Shown here piece by piece: positions 27,283 to 35,463 of a stretch of 64,000 nucleotides of DNA. Position numbers and translations under genes: made by a program. The DNA lies in NCBI GenBank assembly GCA_965279735.1, contig OZ257260.1, positions 2,170,001 to 2,234,000 of the forward strand, written 5' to 3'. The notes beneath the pieces were generated by a model. The model did no database searches. It saw only the letters and a list, made by a program, of their open reading frames with translations, and was not told the DNA's origin. This stretch comes from CAIUGU01 sp965279735. Its GTDB lineage: Bacteria > Pseudomonadota > Gammaproteobacteria > Steroidobacterales > Steroidobacteraceae. Each line of letters opens with the position of its first letter. Positions within the stretch are counted from its first letter, which is position 1.

Positions 27283-28128
27283 TTGTCCACTAGCTTGTCC
27301 ACTGGCGCCAGCGCAATTGCACTGCAAGCGGCACTTGCCGGTGATGTGCGCCTGCCTGACGGTACCCACGACCTGCACACTGCTTACAGAACCGCGAGGC
27401 CCTTCCCGCATGTCGTGATGGACAACCTGTTCTCCACCCCGTTGCTGGATAGTGCAATGGCGGAAGCGCCGCGCATGGCGCCCGAACAGTGGCTGAACGT
27501 GGAACAGGAGAACCTCGAGAAAATCGTGCGCATGCGCTCCGCCATCGAGCTTGGCGACGCAGGCAGCCGGCTGCTCGGTGTGCTGCACTCGGCTGCGTTC
27601 CTGTATCTGTTGTCCGAGATCACGGGCATCTGGCAGCTCCTGCCCGATCCGTACCTGCAGGGAGGCGGACATGCTCTGATGCGGAGGGGCGGCTACTTCA
27701 AGGTCCATGCAGACCGTAACGTCGCCTACGACACGGGCCTGACGCGGAGGCTGGCATTGATCATTTTTCTCAACCGGGACTGGCCACCCGAATATGGCGG
27801 ACAGCTCGAGCTGTGGAACGCGGAAGCCACGCGCTGCGAAGCGTCCATCGAACCCGTCTTCAACAGGACCATCCTGTTCGAGGTGGCCTATCCCAACTAT
27901 CACGGCGTTCCCGCACCGCTGGCCTGCCCGCCCGACCGCGTGCGGCAGTCGTTCATCGTGTACTACCACACGGCAGGCAGCGACGAAAAACCGAAGCCCC
28001 ACACTTCGATCTTCGCGCCCCACTTCTATCGCAAGAAGAAATCAGCCCTCAGGAAATTTGCAGCCCAGGTGACGCCGCCGATCGTGGCGAGCCTGGCGCG
28101 CAAGCTGATCGGACCGAAGAAAACCTGA
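27283..28128 (+). CDS. 2OG-Fe(II) oxygenase family protein
   Basis: A 281-residue protein from a TTG start. The iron facial triad is visible as YFKVHAD (HxD) and the distal His in NYHGVPAPL, with the 2-oxoglutarate-binding Arg in VRQSF. The family (prolyl-4-hydroxylase superfamily) hydroxylates proteins or small molecules. The C-terminal tail is strongly basic (YRKKKSALRKF and ARKLIGPKK). Substrate is unknown. A sigma-54-like element upstream suggests regulated expression. Confidence 0.82.
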   Translation: MSTSLSTGASAIALQAALAGDVRLPDGTHDLHTAYRTARPFPHVVMDNLFSTPLLDSAMAEAPRMAPEQWLNVEQENLEKIVRMRSAIELGDAGSRLLGVLHSAAFLYLLSEITGIWQLLPDPYLQGGGHALMRRGGYFKVHADRNVAYDTGLTRRLALIIFLNRDWPPEYGGQLELWNAEATRCEASIEPVFNRTILFEVAYPNYHGVPAPLACPPDRVRQSFIVYYHTAGSDEKPKPHTSIFAPHFYRKKKSALRKFAAQVTPPIVASLARKLIGPKKT

Positions 28129-28139
28129 GTTCCCGCGTC

Positions 28140-28679
28140 TCAATCCAGCTTTCGCGTTTCAATCGCACCGGAAAGTGTTTCCTCACCGAGCGACACGTAG
28201 AGCATGCGATCCGAAACCGCGAGATCGATATCCATGCGCCGGTCGAGTCGCACCACCATCGCGGCCAGCAGCTCCGGATCCACCTTGTTGATTTCCAGGG
28301 CGTCGCTGCGATGGATTCGCTCGCCCGCAAGGCGCGCGAGCCAGTGCTCCATGTCACGATGGGCATAGACCGCCACGCGCGGAGCCGCCTTGCCCGCCTT
28401 GTGCAGACGTGCAGCTTCGGGCGCTCCAATCTCGATCCATGCCTGCAGCACGCCCGTCAGGTCGCGCACCGAGAGGGCAGGCTCATCGGGATCAGAGAGC
28501 CCCTTCGAGAACGCTATACCCTCGGTGTATTCGAGGCAGTACGCCAGCAGTCGCGTGATGAGGAATTCCGCGGTCTCCGAAGGATGCCGCGCCATCCGCA
28601 GTTGCAGCGTTTCGTAAACGCCGCGGTCGGCATCGGCGAGGCGAACCGTGAAAACGTAAATCGTCGCGCTCAACGCCAT
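28140..28679 (-). CDS. yaeQ: YaeQ family protein
   Basis: A 179-residue protein beginning MALSATIYVFTVRLAD. The conserved segment LAYCLEYTEGIAFSKGL and the core EIGAPEAARLHKAGKAA are diagnostic of YaeQ, a PD-(D/E)XK-like fold of uncertain role. A longer frame upstream is rejected because similarity starts at this Met. It is divergent from the DUF6929 gene, 74 bp away. Confidence 0.9.
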   Translation of the reverse strand: MALSATIYVFTVRLADADRGVYETLQLRMARHPSETAEFLITRLLAYCLEYTEGIAFSKGLSDPDEPALSVRDLTGVLQAWIEIGAPEAARLHKAGKAAPRVAVYAHRDMEHWLARLAGERIHRSDALEINKVDPELLAAMVVRLDRRMDIDLAVSDRMLYVSLGEETLSGAIETRKLD

Positions 28680-28753
28680 GCTACAACTGCCTTCGTGGAT
28701 CAATTCGCGATCATTGCACAGTACCGGGCCCGACCCGGAGAGAAAGCGGGCCG

Positions 28754-29665
28754 ATGCATCTGACAAAGCTGCGTGAGCTGCTGCTGACCGCCCCGACCCG
28801 GCCGGATCGCCCGTCACACCTGAGTGCAGCCAGTGGCCTGGTTCGCGTGAACGACGACATCTATGTCGTGGCGGATGACGAATATCATCTCGGCCGATTC
28901 TCCATCGCGGGTGACTCACCGGGGAACCTCATTCGGCTGCTTCCCGGCGACCTGCCGCTGGTCGAGAAGAAGCGGAAAAAGATGAAACCGGATTTTGAGG
29001 TGCTCGCCCTGCTGGGGCCGTCCGCCTGCCCGAATCGTGGCGCATTGCTTGCGTTAGGCTCCGGCTCGAAAGACCAGCGTCGACGTGGCGTTCTGCTCCC
29101 CTTGGGCACAAGCGAACCTGACCTCCCCCGCTCAAGTGTTGTCGATGCTTCCGCGCTGTATGCCGCGGCCGGGCAGGCTGTTCACAAACTCAACATCGAA
29201 GGCGCGGTGATCATCGAGGACAGGCTGGTCCTGCTGCATCGAGGTAACCGGAAGAATTCGCCGAATGCGTTGCTGACCTTCGATCTGCGTGCCGCACTCG
29301 ACTCCCTGGCAGACGAGGATTCACCACCGCCGCCGCTGCTGGCCAGCCAGTCATTCGATCTCGGGGAGATTGGAGGCGTGCCCTTCGGTTTCACTGACGG
29401 CGCCGCCTTGCCGGATGGAACTCTCGTGTTTTCCGCGGTGGCCGAGGACACTGATGACAATTACGCGGATGGCCCCTGCGTTGGCGCTGTGATCGGCCTC
29501 ATCAGGCACGGCAAGCTCGTGGTGTTACGCCGCCTGGACAAACCGCACAAGGTCGAAGGGATTCACGCGGAAATCGAGGGGAAAACCATTCGCCTGCTGC
29601 TTGTCACCGATGCCGACGATGCCAGCGTGCCCGCTTCGCTGTATTCCGCGGAGTTGAGACTTTAA
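28754..29665 (+). CDS. DUF6929 family protein (beta-propeller-like)
   Basis: A 303-residue protein without signal peptide. Repeated strand patterns (DDIYVVADDEYHLGRF, GALLALGSGS, RLVLLHRGNRKNSPNAL, FGFTDGAALPDGTLVFSAVAE) match DUF6929, which looks like a propeller fold. Function is unknown. It is preceded by a GGAGAGAAAG ribosome site and divergent from yaeQ. Confidence 0.75.
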   Translation: MHLTKLRELLLTAPTRPDRPSHLSAASGLVRVNDDIYVVADDEYHLGRFSIAGDSPGNLIRLLPGDLPLVEKKRKKMKPDFEVLALLGPSACPNRGALLALGSGSKDQRRRGVLLPLGTSEPDLPRSSVVDASALYAAAGQAVHKLNIEGAVIIEDRLVLLHRGNRKNSPNALLTFDLRAALDSLADEDSPPPPLLASQSFDLGEIGGVPFGFTDGAALPDGTLVFSAVAEDTDDNYADGPCVGAVIGLIRHGKLVVLRRLDKPHKVEGIHAEIEGKTIRLLLVTDADDASVPASLYSAELRL

Positions 29666-29682
29666 AACCTGCGCATCGGACT

Positions 29683-29823
29683 CTAGCGCGAGCGACTCGA
29701 CGTGTGAGCATCGCTTGCGGCGAACAGCTTGAGGCATTTCGAGCACTGGACCCAGCGCCCTTCATCGGCCCCGCTTTCCACCAGCGTCCGGCTGTGGCAC
29801 TTCGGGCAGATGCCGAGCGCCAT
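29683..29823 (-). CDS. Small zinc-ribbon protein
   Basis: About 46 residues from the ATG at 29823 (MALGICPKCHSR). Two CxxC pairs, CPKC and CSKC, about 24 residues apart form a likely zinc ribbon. A longer frame upstream (from 29889) exists but adds no recognisable sequence. It converges on the DUF6929 gene with a 17-bp gap. Function unknown. Confidence 0.6.
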   Translation of the reverse strand: MALGICPKCHSRTLVESGADEGRWVQCSKCLKLFAASDAHTSSRSR

Positions 29824-29968
29824 CACTTCACTCTGCAACGGCGTTCTCGTGGCGAGCTGCATCAACTTTGCGATGGACGGGACTTTCAACGGTCAGCTCT
29901 TAATCTTGAGCGCCGGGTCAGGAAGGAGCCCCCGACGTTCCGGACGGAACGCCGGGGGCAAGCATCAG

Positions 29969-31468
29969 CTAGTTCGCAGCCATGCTGCGGCCAGGCATCG
30001 TGGCGTAGAAGTCCGCCTTGGTGATCGGGCGATCGGGATTCGGCGCATGCACCGAAATCAGGGTGTCATAGTTGAAACCCAGGCGCTCGAAGTTGTCCGC
30101 CATGGCGACGTGGGTGAAAAGACCCACGGCCGGGGGCGGCGTGTTCGGCGCAGGCATGTTGAACATGTCGGCATAAGCCACGATCCGCTCTTTCGGCAGA
30201 TACGCGACGAGCAAACCGTCAGCATGCGCGATGCCCTTCATCAGGTGCACTTCCACCGTCCGGGTGCCATCCGTGAACACGCGCTTGTCACCAACGGTCT
30301 CGATCACAGGCTTCTTGCCCGACTTCGCGATGGCATCCGGTGCGAGAGTTCGCGGCGCGTTGAGCCACTTCTCGAAGTACGCCTTGTTCGACTCGTGCAT
30401 CACGAGCGTGATGCCTTCAGCGACCGGAGCAGCCATGCCACTCGTGTGGTCTGCATGGTGGTGGGACACGATGCCATAGCGGATCGGCTTGTTCGGAATG
30501 ACGCGCTTGGCTTCGGCAATGATCGCCATGCCGCGGGCTTCATTCTGGGGGCCTGGTTCGAACAGGAGAATGTAGTCGGCAAATTCCACCGCAAGCGCAA
30601 CGTAGCCGCCCGTGATGCGATACACGCCGTCAGCCAGCTTCTCCGATCCCACCTGGGGAGGCGCGCCGCCCGGAGGCGGACCGCCGGCACCCGGAGCACC
30701 CGCAGCGGGTGCAGGGGGCGTTAGCAATGCCTGGATGTTCGCCGGATTGGCGGTTGCACCCTGCACGAACGCTTCGAAACTCGGCCATCCCGCGCGCGTT
30801 TGGCGGATTTCCGCCGGGAACTTGAGCCCGTTGCTGTCCCGGTAACCGCTGTAGTTCGTTTCAACGAGCATGTCGCCGTAAATGGGATGCTCGAGCCACG
30901 TTTCCACCTTGTCGACCAGGTTGGTCTGCGCGTTGATGTAGCCCACGAGCTTGTACGACTGTCCGCCCGGTGACTTGGGAGCCGCAGGAGACCACGTCAC
31001 GACGTGCTGGCGATTTGCGCCCGAACCCGTGGTGCGTGAAGTGGCATTGTTGGCTGCAGCGCCTTTCAGGAAGCCCCAGGGGGTGATCCAGATTTCAAGC
31101 TGCTGGCCCCAGGCTGCCTGCGCGGGAGTGATGTTCTGCTGGAACTGACCCTGCGATGCAGGATTGCCCTGCGGCGGCATGGCCCAGGTGACTGCCGTGG
31201 CGCGTGAAGCGGGCTGCGAGAAATCGATGCCCCGGACGTAGTCGTTGAGGTTCTGGCGCGGCCACGGGTTGTTGGCGTTGCTGTTCTGGCCGAGATTGAA
31301 GTTCGCGGCGACTCCGAAATAGCTGACGGATGTCAGGTTGTCGGCACCCATCGCCTTCGACGAATTGCTGATGACGGTGCTGGCGTTCTGGGCTGTCACG
31401 GTCGTCGCCGCGAGCAGCATGAACGCGAGGCCACCCATCCTCCATGAAGATATTCTGCGTGTGATCAT
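29969..31468 (-). CDS. Exported MBL-fold metallo-hydrolase with N-terminal extra domain
   Basis: A 499-residue protein from the ATG at 31468, with a signal peptide ending TTVTAQNAS. About 230 residues of a non-MBL exported domain come first, followed by a Pro/Gly/Ala linker (GAPGAGGPPPGGAPP). The metallo-beta-lactamase fold then has the dizinc motif IVSHHHADHTSG and later VHLMKGIAHADG. Exported members with this two-part layout recur in Steroidobacter-like and sphingomonad genomes with unknown substrates. It is monocistronic. Confidence 0.85.
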   Translation of the reverse strand: MITRRISSWRMGGLAFMLLAATTVTAQNASTVISNSSKAMGADNLTSVSYFGVAANFNLGQNSNANNPWPRQNLNDYVRGIDFSQPASRATAVTWAMPPQGNPASQGQFQQNITPAQAAWGQQLEIWITPWGFLKGAAANNATSRTTGSGANRQHVVTWSPAAPKSPGGQSYKLVGYINAQTNLVDKVETWLEHPIYGDMLVETNYSGYRDSNGLKFPAEIRQTRAGWPSFEAFVQGATANPANIQALLTPPAPAAGAPGAGGPPPGGAPPQVGSEKLADGVYRITGGYVALAVEFADYILLFEPGPQNEARGMAIIAEAKRVIPNKPIRYGIVSHHHADHTSGMAAPVAEGITLVMHESNKAYFEKWLNAPRTLAPDAIAKSGKKPVIETVGDKRVFTDGTRTVEVHLMKGIAHADGLLVAYLPKERIVAYADMFNMPAPNTPPPAVGLFTHVAMADNFERLGFNYDTLISVHAPNPDRPITKADFYATMPGRSMAAN

Positions 31469-31622
31469 TGCTTCCCCCTTCTGTCCTTCAAGTGTCAAAA
31501 AAACCGTAAATGCCGGCTTGAGAAGCCGGCCGAAAAAACGTGCCCGATGTTGAAGGGTCCGCCCGCGACAGGCAATAGACTCTTCAGAACCCATTGCTCA
31601 GACGTTCCGCGCCTGCGATTCC

Positions 31623-32282
31623 TCAATCACCCAGCTTGGCCTTGAGCTCGTCGAGCTCTTGCCGCAAAGCCGCAACGACCCGCTCCAGAAGTTCGATGCG
31701 GTCGACCGATGAACTGCTCCGCGTTTCGCGAGGAGGTTCCGCTGCCTCCGCGACTGCATCCGGAACATCCACTGCGCCGCTCAGCAGGTGTGCATAGCGG
31801 GAATCGCGGCGATTGGGCTCCCGCGGCAGGCGCACGACGAACGGACCGTCTTCCCGCGACGCCAGCTGGGCCAACGCCGACTCGACTTCGCTGACATCCG
31901 TCACTTCCGCCATGCGGGCGCCGCGCGTCCGCAGTTCCCCGGGAGTCTGCGGCCCGCGCAGCAGCAGCTCGCACAGGATGGCGGTCTGTACCGGACTGAA
32001 TTCCAGCGAGCCGAAGCCCGTATTGCAGAACCTGTGCTGGTACTTCGGCACACGGCTGCCGAATCCCGATCGCTCCATCACCAGGTGCTTCCGCACGAGT
32101 CCGTCAATCGCCTCCTGCACCGCGCGCTCGTCGAGCTCCATGAGCGGATCGCGATTGCTTTTCTGGTTGCATGCATTCGTCAACGCATTCAACGACAACG
32201 GATACTGGTCGGGCGTCGTGATCGCTTTCTCGATAAGCGAGCCGATGATGCGGGCTTCAATGGGGGTGAACTCGATGGCCAT
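31623..32282 (-). CDS. yceH: YceH (DUF480) family protein
   Basis: A 219-residue cytosolic protein from the ATG at 32282. It starts FTPIEARIIGSLIEKAITTP and contains YPLSLNALTNACNQKSNRDP, both diagnostic of DUF480. Two winged-helix-like halves are expected. The C-terminal 30 residues form a coiled coil (VDRIELLERVVAALRQ). Function is unknown. Confidence 0.92.
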   Translation of the reverse strand: MAIEFTPIEARIIGSLIEKAITTPDQYPLSLNALTNACNQKSNRDPLMELDERAVQEAIDGLVRKHLVMERSGFGSRVPKYQHRFCNTGFGSLEFSPVQTAILCELLLRGPQTPGELRTRGARMAEVTDVSEVESALAQLASREDGPFVVRLPREPNRRDSRYAHLLSGAVDVPDAVAEAAEPPRETRSSSSVDRIELLERVVAALRQELDELKAKLGD

Positions 32283-32624
32283 GGAAATGCAGGCGCCGCA
32301 TTGATTCAATGCCGCAAAAGCAGAACAGAAATGACTTCAGGGCGCCAGTCATGATTTCTTAAGAGACCCCGTGCCCGGTCCTCATTTTTTTATTGCGCCG
32401 CAAATAAAAATGGCCCGGACAGCGGTAACGCCATCCGGGCCAAGGAAGCTGTAACTTTTCAGGGGAGCGCTACAGCATGGGTGCAGGATTCCATAAGGCG
32501 CAGCGGCCGGAAATTGCCTGTCCGCCGATGTCGCTGTCAGCGGAGACCTACGCGATGGATCCAAGCCAGCCGCGGAAATTGACTCCATCTGGTTTGTGAA
32601 TGAGCATGCGCAGGCGTTGCATAC
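32283..32624. other. 342-bp intergenic region, yceH / PQQ dehydrogenase
   Basis: No gene is supported here. It holds the AT-rich imperfect palindrome around 32385-32410, a minus-strand terminator-like hairpin at 32404-32442 and a GCTGTA/TACAGC hairpin at 32448-32476. Start regions of both divergent genes lie within it. A minus-strand small RNA ending at the hairpin is possible but unproven. Confidence 0.5.
32404..32442 (-). terminator. Minus-strand intrinsic-terminator-like hairpin
   Basis: TGGCCCGGA (32411-32419) pairs with TCCGGGCCA (32434-32442), with an inner GCG/CGC pair set. Reading the minus strand, the stem is followed by TTTTTATTT. No minus-strand gene precedes it within the spacer, so it may end a small RNA. 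Confidence 0.45.
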
Positions 32625-33893
32625 ATGGGGAAGAACAAAGTGACGAAAAGAAGCACGTTTGGACTGGGTATTGCCTTGCCTGCGATGTTTGCGCTGGGCG
32701 CTGGTCTGCTCTCTGGCCCGGCCTCAGGCCAGAACCTGAATATCGGCATAGCGCCTGTGACCCTGGGCGCGGAGCCCTATTACTTCGACACCGCAGAACA
32801 GCACCGGATCCGCGTCGACATCGTGGCGCGAGGTCTTGCCCATCCTTTCAGCCTCGCCTTCCTGCCGAATGGCGATGCGCTGGTCGTGGAACGGGGTACG
32901 CGACTGCGACTGATCAAGAAAGCAGCGATAGCAGGAGAAACGGGCGTGCTTGTTGCACAGCCGGTGGAAGGAATCCCTGTCATAGCTCCCGTTCGCGGCG
33001 GCGGCATTCACGAGATCGCGCTTGATCCCGGTTTCGCCACCAACGGACTTGTCTATCTCTCCTACAACAAGCCGGGGGCACCCATCGCCACTTCGGATCC
33101 TGCCGCCCGCCCGCCGACTTCGATCGGTCTCGCACGCGCACGATTCGACGGCACCCGCCTGGTCGATCTGAAGGAAATCCTGCGCGGCGAAGAAAGGCCC
33201 GGCGCAAGTGGGTCCCGCATCGCCTTCGGTCCCGACAACACGCTGTTCATGACGACCGGCGCGCCCTTCACCACCGAAGCGCAGGACCTCGGGAATGTCT
33301 ACGGCAAAGTGTTGCGGATCAGGACCGATGGCAGCATCCCCACCGACAATCCTTTTGTCGGCCGCAAGGGTGCGAGGCCGGAGATCTATTCTTTCGGACA
33401 TCGCGATTCGCTCGGGCTTGCCTTCCAGCCACGGTCCGGCACCCTGCTTTCGCTCGAGTACGGACCGAATGGTGGCGATGAAATCAACGTCGTGCTGCCC
33501 GGCCACAACTACGGCTGGCCGACGTACAGCTACGGCAGGACGTACGAGGGTCCTCGCGTCTCCGCCCTGCCACTGGGCAAGGACATCGAACAACCGCTCG
33601 TCGTCTGGCTGCCGTCGATCGCACCGACCGGCATGACTTTCTATACCGGCGGCCAATTCCCTGCATGGGTAGGCAATGTGTTTGTCGGCAGCGGTCGCCG
33701 CGGCGAAGTGCCGCGGACGGGTGGACTCGAACGCATCGTCTTCAACGACAAGCTGGAAGAACTGCGCCGCGAAACGCTGCTGACCGACCTGCACCAGCGC
33801 ATCCGCGACGTCCGCCAGGGCCCTGATGGCCTCCTCTATGTCCTGACCGATGAGGATGACGGAGCGCTCTTGAGGATTTCCCCCGCGAAATAG
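32625..33893 (+). CDS. Exported PQQ-dependent sugar dehydrogenase (YliI/Asd type), copy 1
   Basis: A 422-residue protein with a signal peptide ending PASGQNLN. It has the six-bladed soluble glucose/aldose dehydrogenase fold: RGLAHPFSLAFLPNG, the segment GGGIHEIALDPGF, FGHRDSLGLAF (catalytic His/Arg region) and YGPNGGDEINVVLPG before NYGWP. These enzymes oxidise aldoses in the periplasm with PQQ and Ca2+. A paralogue lies at 53353-54594. The true substrate is unknown. Confidence 0.9.
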   Translation: MGKNKVTKRSTFGLGIALPAMFALGAGLLSGPASGQNLNIGIAPVTLGAEPYYFDTAEQHRIRVDIVARGLAHPFSLAFLPNGDALVVERGTRLRLIKKAAIAGETGVLVAQPVEGIPVIAPVRGGGIHEIALDPGFATNGLVYLSYNKPGAPIATSDPAARPPTSIGLARARFDGTRLVDLKEILRGEERPGASGSRIAFGPDNTLFMTTGAPFTTEAQDLGNVYGKVLRIRTDGSIPTDNPFVGRKGARPEIYSFGHRDSLGLAFQPRSGTLLSLEYGPNGGDEINVVLPGHNYGWPTYSYGRTYEGPRVSALPLGKDIEQPLVVWLPSIAPTGMTFYTGGQFPAWVGNVFVGSGRRGEVPRTGGLERIVFNDKLEELRRETLLTDLHQRIRDVRQGPDGLLYVLTDEDDGALLRISPAK

Positions 33894-33925
33894 CGTCCGA
33901 AAGAACAATTGGTCGACTTCGTCGA

Positions 33926-34083
33926 CAAGTGGGCCTACCGGCAAGTAGGTCGCGGACGCGACAGGTAGGCCTGCCGGCAAGTCAGAAGCGGAAGTGCCGA
34001 TTGGATAGGCCACTTTCTGCTTCGCCTCTGGCCTGTCGATAGACCTGCTTGGCGGCAGCCCTACCTGCCGGTAGGCCTACTTG
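33926..34083. repeat. 158-bp inverted-repeat (MITE-like or cruciform) element
   Basis: The left arm at 33926-33949 and the reverse complement of the right arm at 34060-34083 agree at 22 of 24 positions (core GGCCTACCGGCA). A related direct copy (GGTAGGCCTGCCGGCAAGT) lies at 33964-33982, and inner arms near 33984-33997 and 34011-34024 also pair imperfectly. No protein-coding potential and no clear target duplication were seen. It could be a MITE, a REP-like array or a bidirectional terminator region. Confidence 0.6.
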
Positions 34084-34267
34084 CAGATAGAGTCGGCCGT
34101 CGTTGTTTCCGACCGCCCTGTTCCGGTGAATCGCTTCCCCCGCCCTGCGCCATTTTGGGCGGCGTTCTGCGTTCGGCGACGCAAGATCCTCCTCCCCTTT
34201 TACAAATCGAACCGCCGGGGGTGAAAAAAGCGACTCATCTGCTTCACATATTGCGTCTGCAGCACCG

Positions 34268-34283
34268 TGGCACATCCCTTGCA
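34268..34283 (+). promoter_or_regulatory. Sigma-54 (RpoN) promoter
   Basis: TGGCACATCCCTTGCA matches the consensus TGGCACGNNNNTTGCW at all but one defined position, with the GG and GC exactly 10 bp apart. Transcription would begin about 34294, some 35 bp before the small gene at 34329. Confidence 0.7.
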
Positions 34284-34328
34284 AAGTCCTGGTTGCGGCG
34301 ATGAGGATTCAACCCCGAGGAGCGCATC

Positions 34329-34511
34329 ATGAGCCAGGTCATTCCAGCCTCGAACGACAGGTCTGCAGACAGGGTGCAAACGCTGCGACTGCAAGTGCAG
34401 TTTGCGGTGCTGCTCGGTGGCATGAACGATGTGCTGCAGGAATGCCTGCAGGAATTGCGCTTGCTCACGCAAGTGCCCGTGCCAGTGCCTTCGCTTCGTA
34501 AATTCAAGTAA
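34329..34511 (+). CDS. Small protein of unknown function under a sigma-54 promoter
   Basis: A 60-residue cytosolic protein. An ideal ribosome site (GAGGAG, 8 bp before the ATG) and the upstream sigma-54 promoter argue that it is expressed. Residues about 17-46 form an amphipathic helix pair (VQTLRLQVQFAVLLGGMN, then VLQECLQELRLL). The tail is Val-Pro repeats and a basic end (PVPVPSLRKFK). No family is recognised. It precedes the SDR gene by 131 bp; co-transcription is possible but no terminator test can be made by eye. Confidence 0.6.
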   Translation: MSQVIPASNDRSADRVQTLRLQVQFAVLLGGMNDVLQECLQELRLLTQVPVPVPSLRKFK

Positions 34512-34642
34512 CCGGATTTTCCAAAGCGAGGATCGATCTCGGGTTCCAGAGTCTGGGGCTGTTTGATTCCGTTCGCTGGCGAGCAAGGCTTTGGCAAGTG
34601 GCTTAAGCTCCGCACCGGTTTTGGCAGCGGAGAGCCTCGCAC

Positions 34643-35452
34643 ATGGATCTGGGAATCAAGGGCCGGGTAGCGCTCGTCACAGGTGCGAGCAAAGGCATCG
34701 GCAAAGCCATCGCCCGCGGGCTCGCCGACGAAGGAGTCAATCTCGTATTGCTGGCGCGCACGGCTGCGACGCTCGAGAACGCAGCCGACGAAATCCGGAA
34801 GGCCACCGGTGTCAGGGTGCTCGCAGTCCCCACCGACATCAGCGACATGGCATCGATCAACGCCTCCATCGCGAGGGCCGTTGCCGAGTTCAGCGTCATA
34901 CACATCCTGGTGAACAGCGCCGGCGGTCCCATCAAGCGACCGGAACGCCAGATCATGTGGCCAGATGCTGACTGGCTCGATGACATCAATACGAAATCCG
35001 TCGGCATGCTGCGCGTTACACAGGCGCTCATTCCGCACATGCCCACCGATGGCACGGGTCGGATCGTGAACATCAGCGGCATTTCCGGATCGAGCGTTCT
35101 GTACGGAGCGCTCACCCACGGCCTGAACAATTCAGCGATGAATCACGTGACCACCTATCTCGCGGCCGATCTGTCTGATGCAAGAATCACGGTGAACGTC
35201 GTGATCCCCGGACTGATCGCCACCGAGTGGCGCGAGAGCTGGGCGGAGAATGCCGGCCTGCAGCGCGGCGTGACAAAGGAGCAGTTCCTGGAGCAGATCT
35301 GCAAGGAGTGGGGCATCGTGTCGAAACGCTGGGGCACGATGGAAGAGGTCTCGGACCTCGTCGCCTTCCTCGTCTCGGACCGGGCGAGTTACATCAATGG
35401 CGCACAGATCACGGTCGATGGCGGGTATGCCATCAACGTCCGGGGTTCCTGA
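34643..35452 (+). CDS. SDR-family protein lacking the canonical YxxxK catalytic pair
   Basis: A 269-residue Rossmann-fold protein. The cofactor motif TGASKGIG is intact, LVNSAGG and NISGISG follow, and the C-terminal RWGTMEEVSDLVAFL and ITVDGGYAIN are typical of FabG-like enzymes. At the site where YxxxK is expected, alignment from the helix reads HGLNN, so Tyr becomes His and Lys becomes Asn. NAD(P) binding is likely, but ordinary SDR chemistry is doubtful. Function is unknown. Confidence 0.85.
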   Translation: MDLGIKGRVALVTGASKGIGKAIARGLADEGVNLVLLARTAATLENAADEIRKATGVRVLAVPTDISDMASINASIARAVAEFSVIHILVNSAGGPIKRPERQIMWPDADWLDDINTKSVGMLRVTQALIPHMPTDGTGRIVNISGISGSSVLYGALTHGLNNSAMNHVTTYLAADLSDARITVNVVIPGLIATEWRESWAENAGLQRGVTKEQFLEQICKEWGIVSKRWGTMEEVSDLVAFLVSDRASYINGAQITVDGGYAINVRGS

Positions 35453-35463
35453 ACGCCCTCCGG

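Larger units (their letters stand above)
33894..34328. other. 435-bp intergenic region with inverted-repeat element and sigma-54 promoter
   Basis: No gene is supported. Contents: a 6-bp GTCGAC hairpin just after the dehydrogenase stop (33912-33926), the inverted-repeat element at 33926-34083, several short GC hairpins at 34130-34175, and a sigma-54 promoter at 34268-34283. Confidence 0.6.

Noticed and set aside
32724..34013. A 429-codon minus-strand open frame opposite the PQQ dehydrogenase
   Set aside because: Antisense shadow of a gene with clear family motifs; no start signal.
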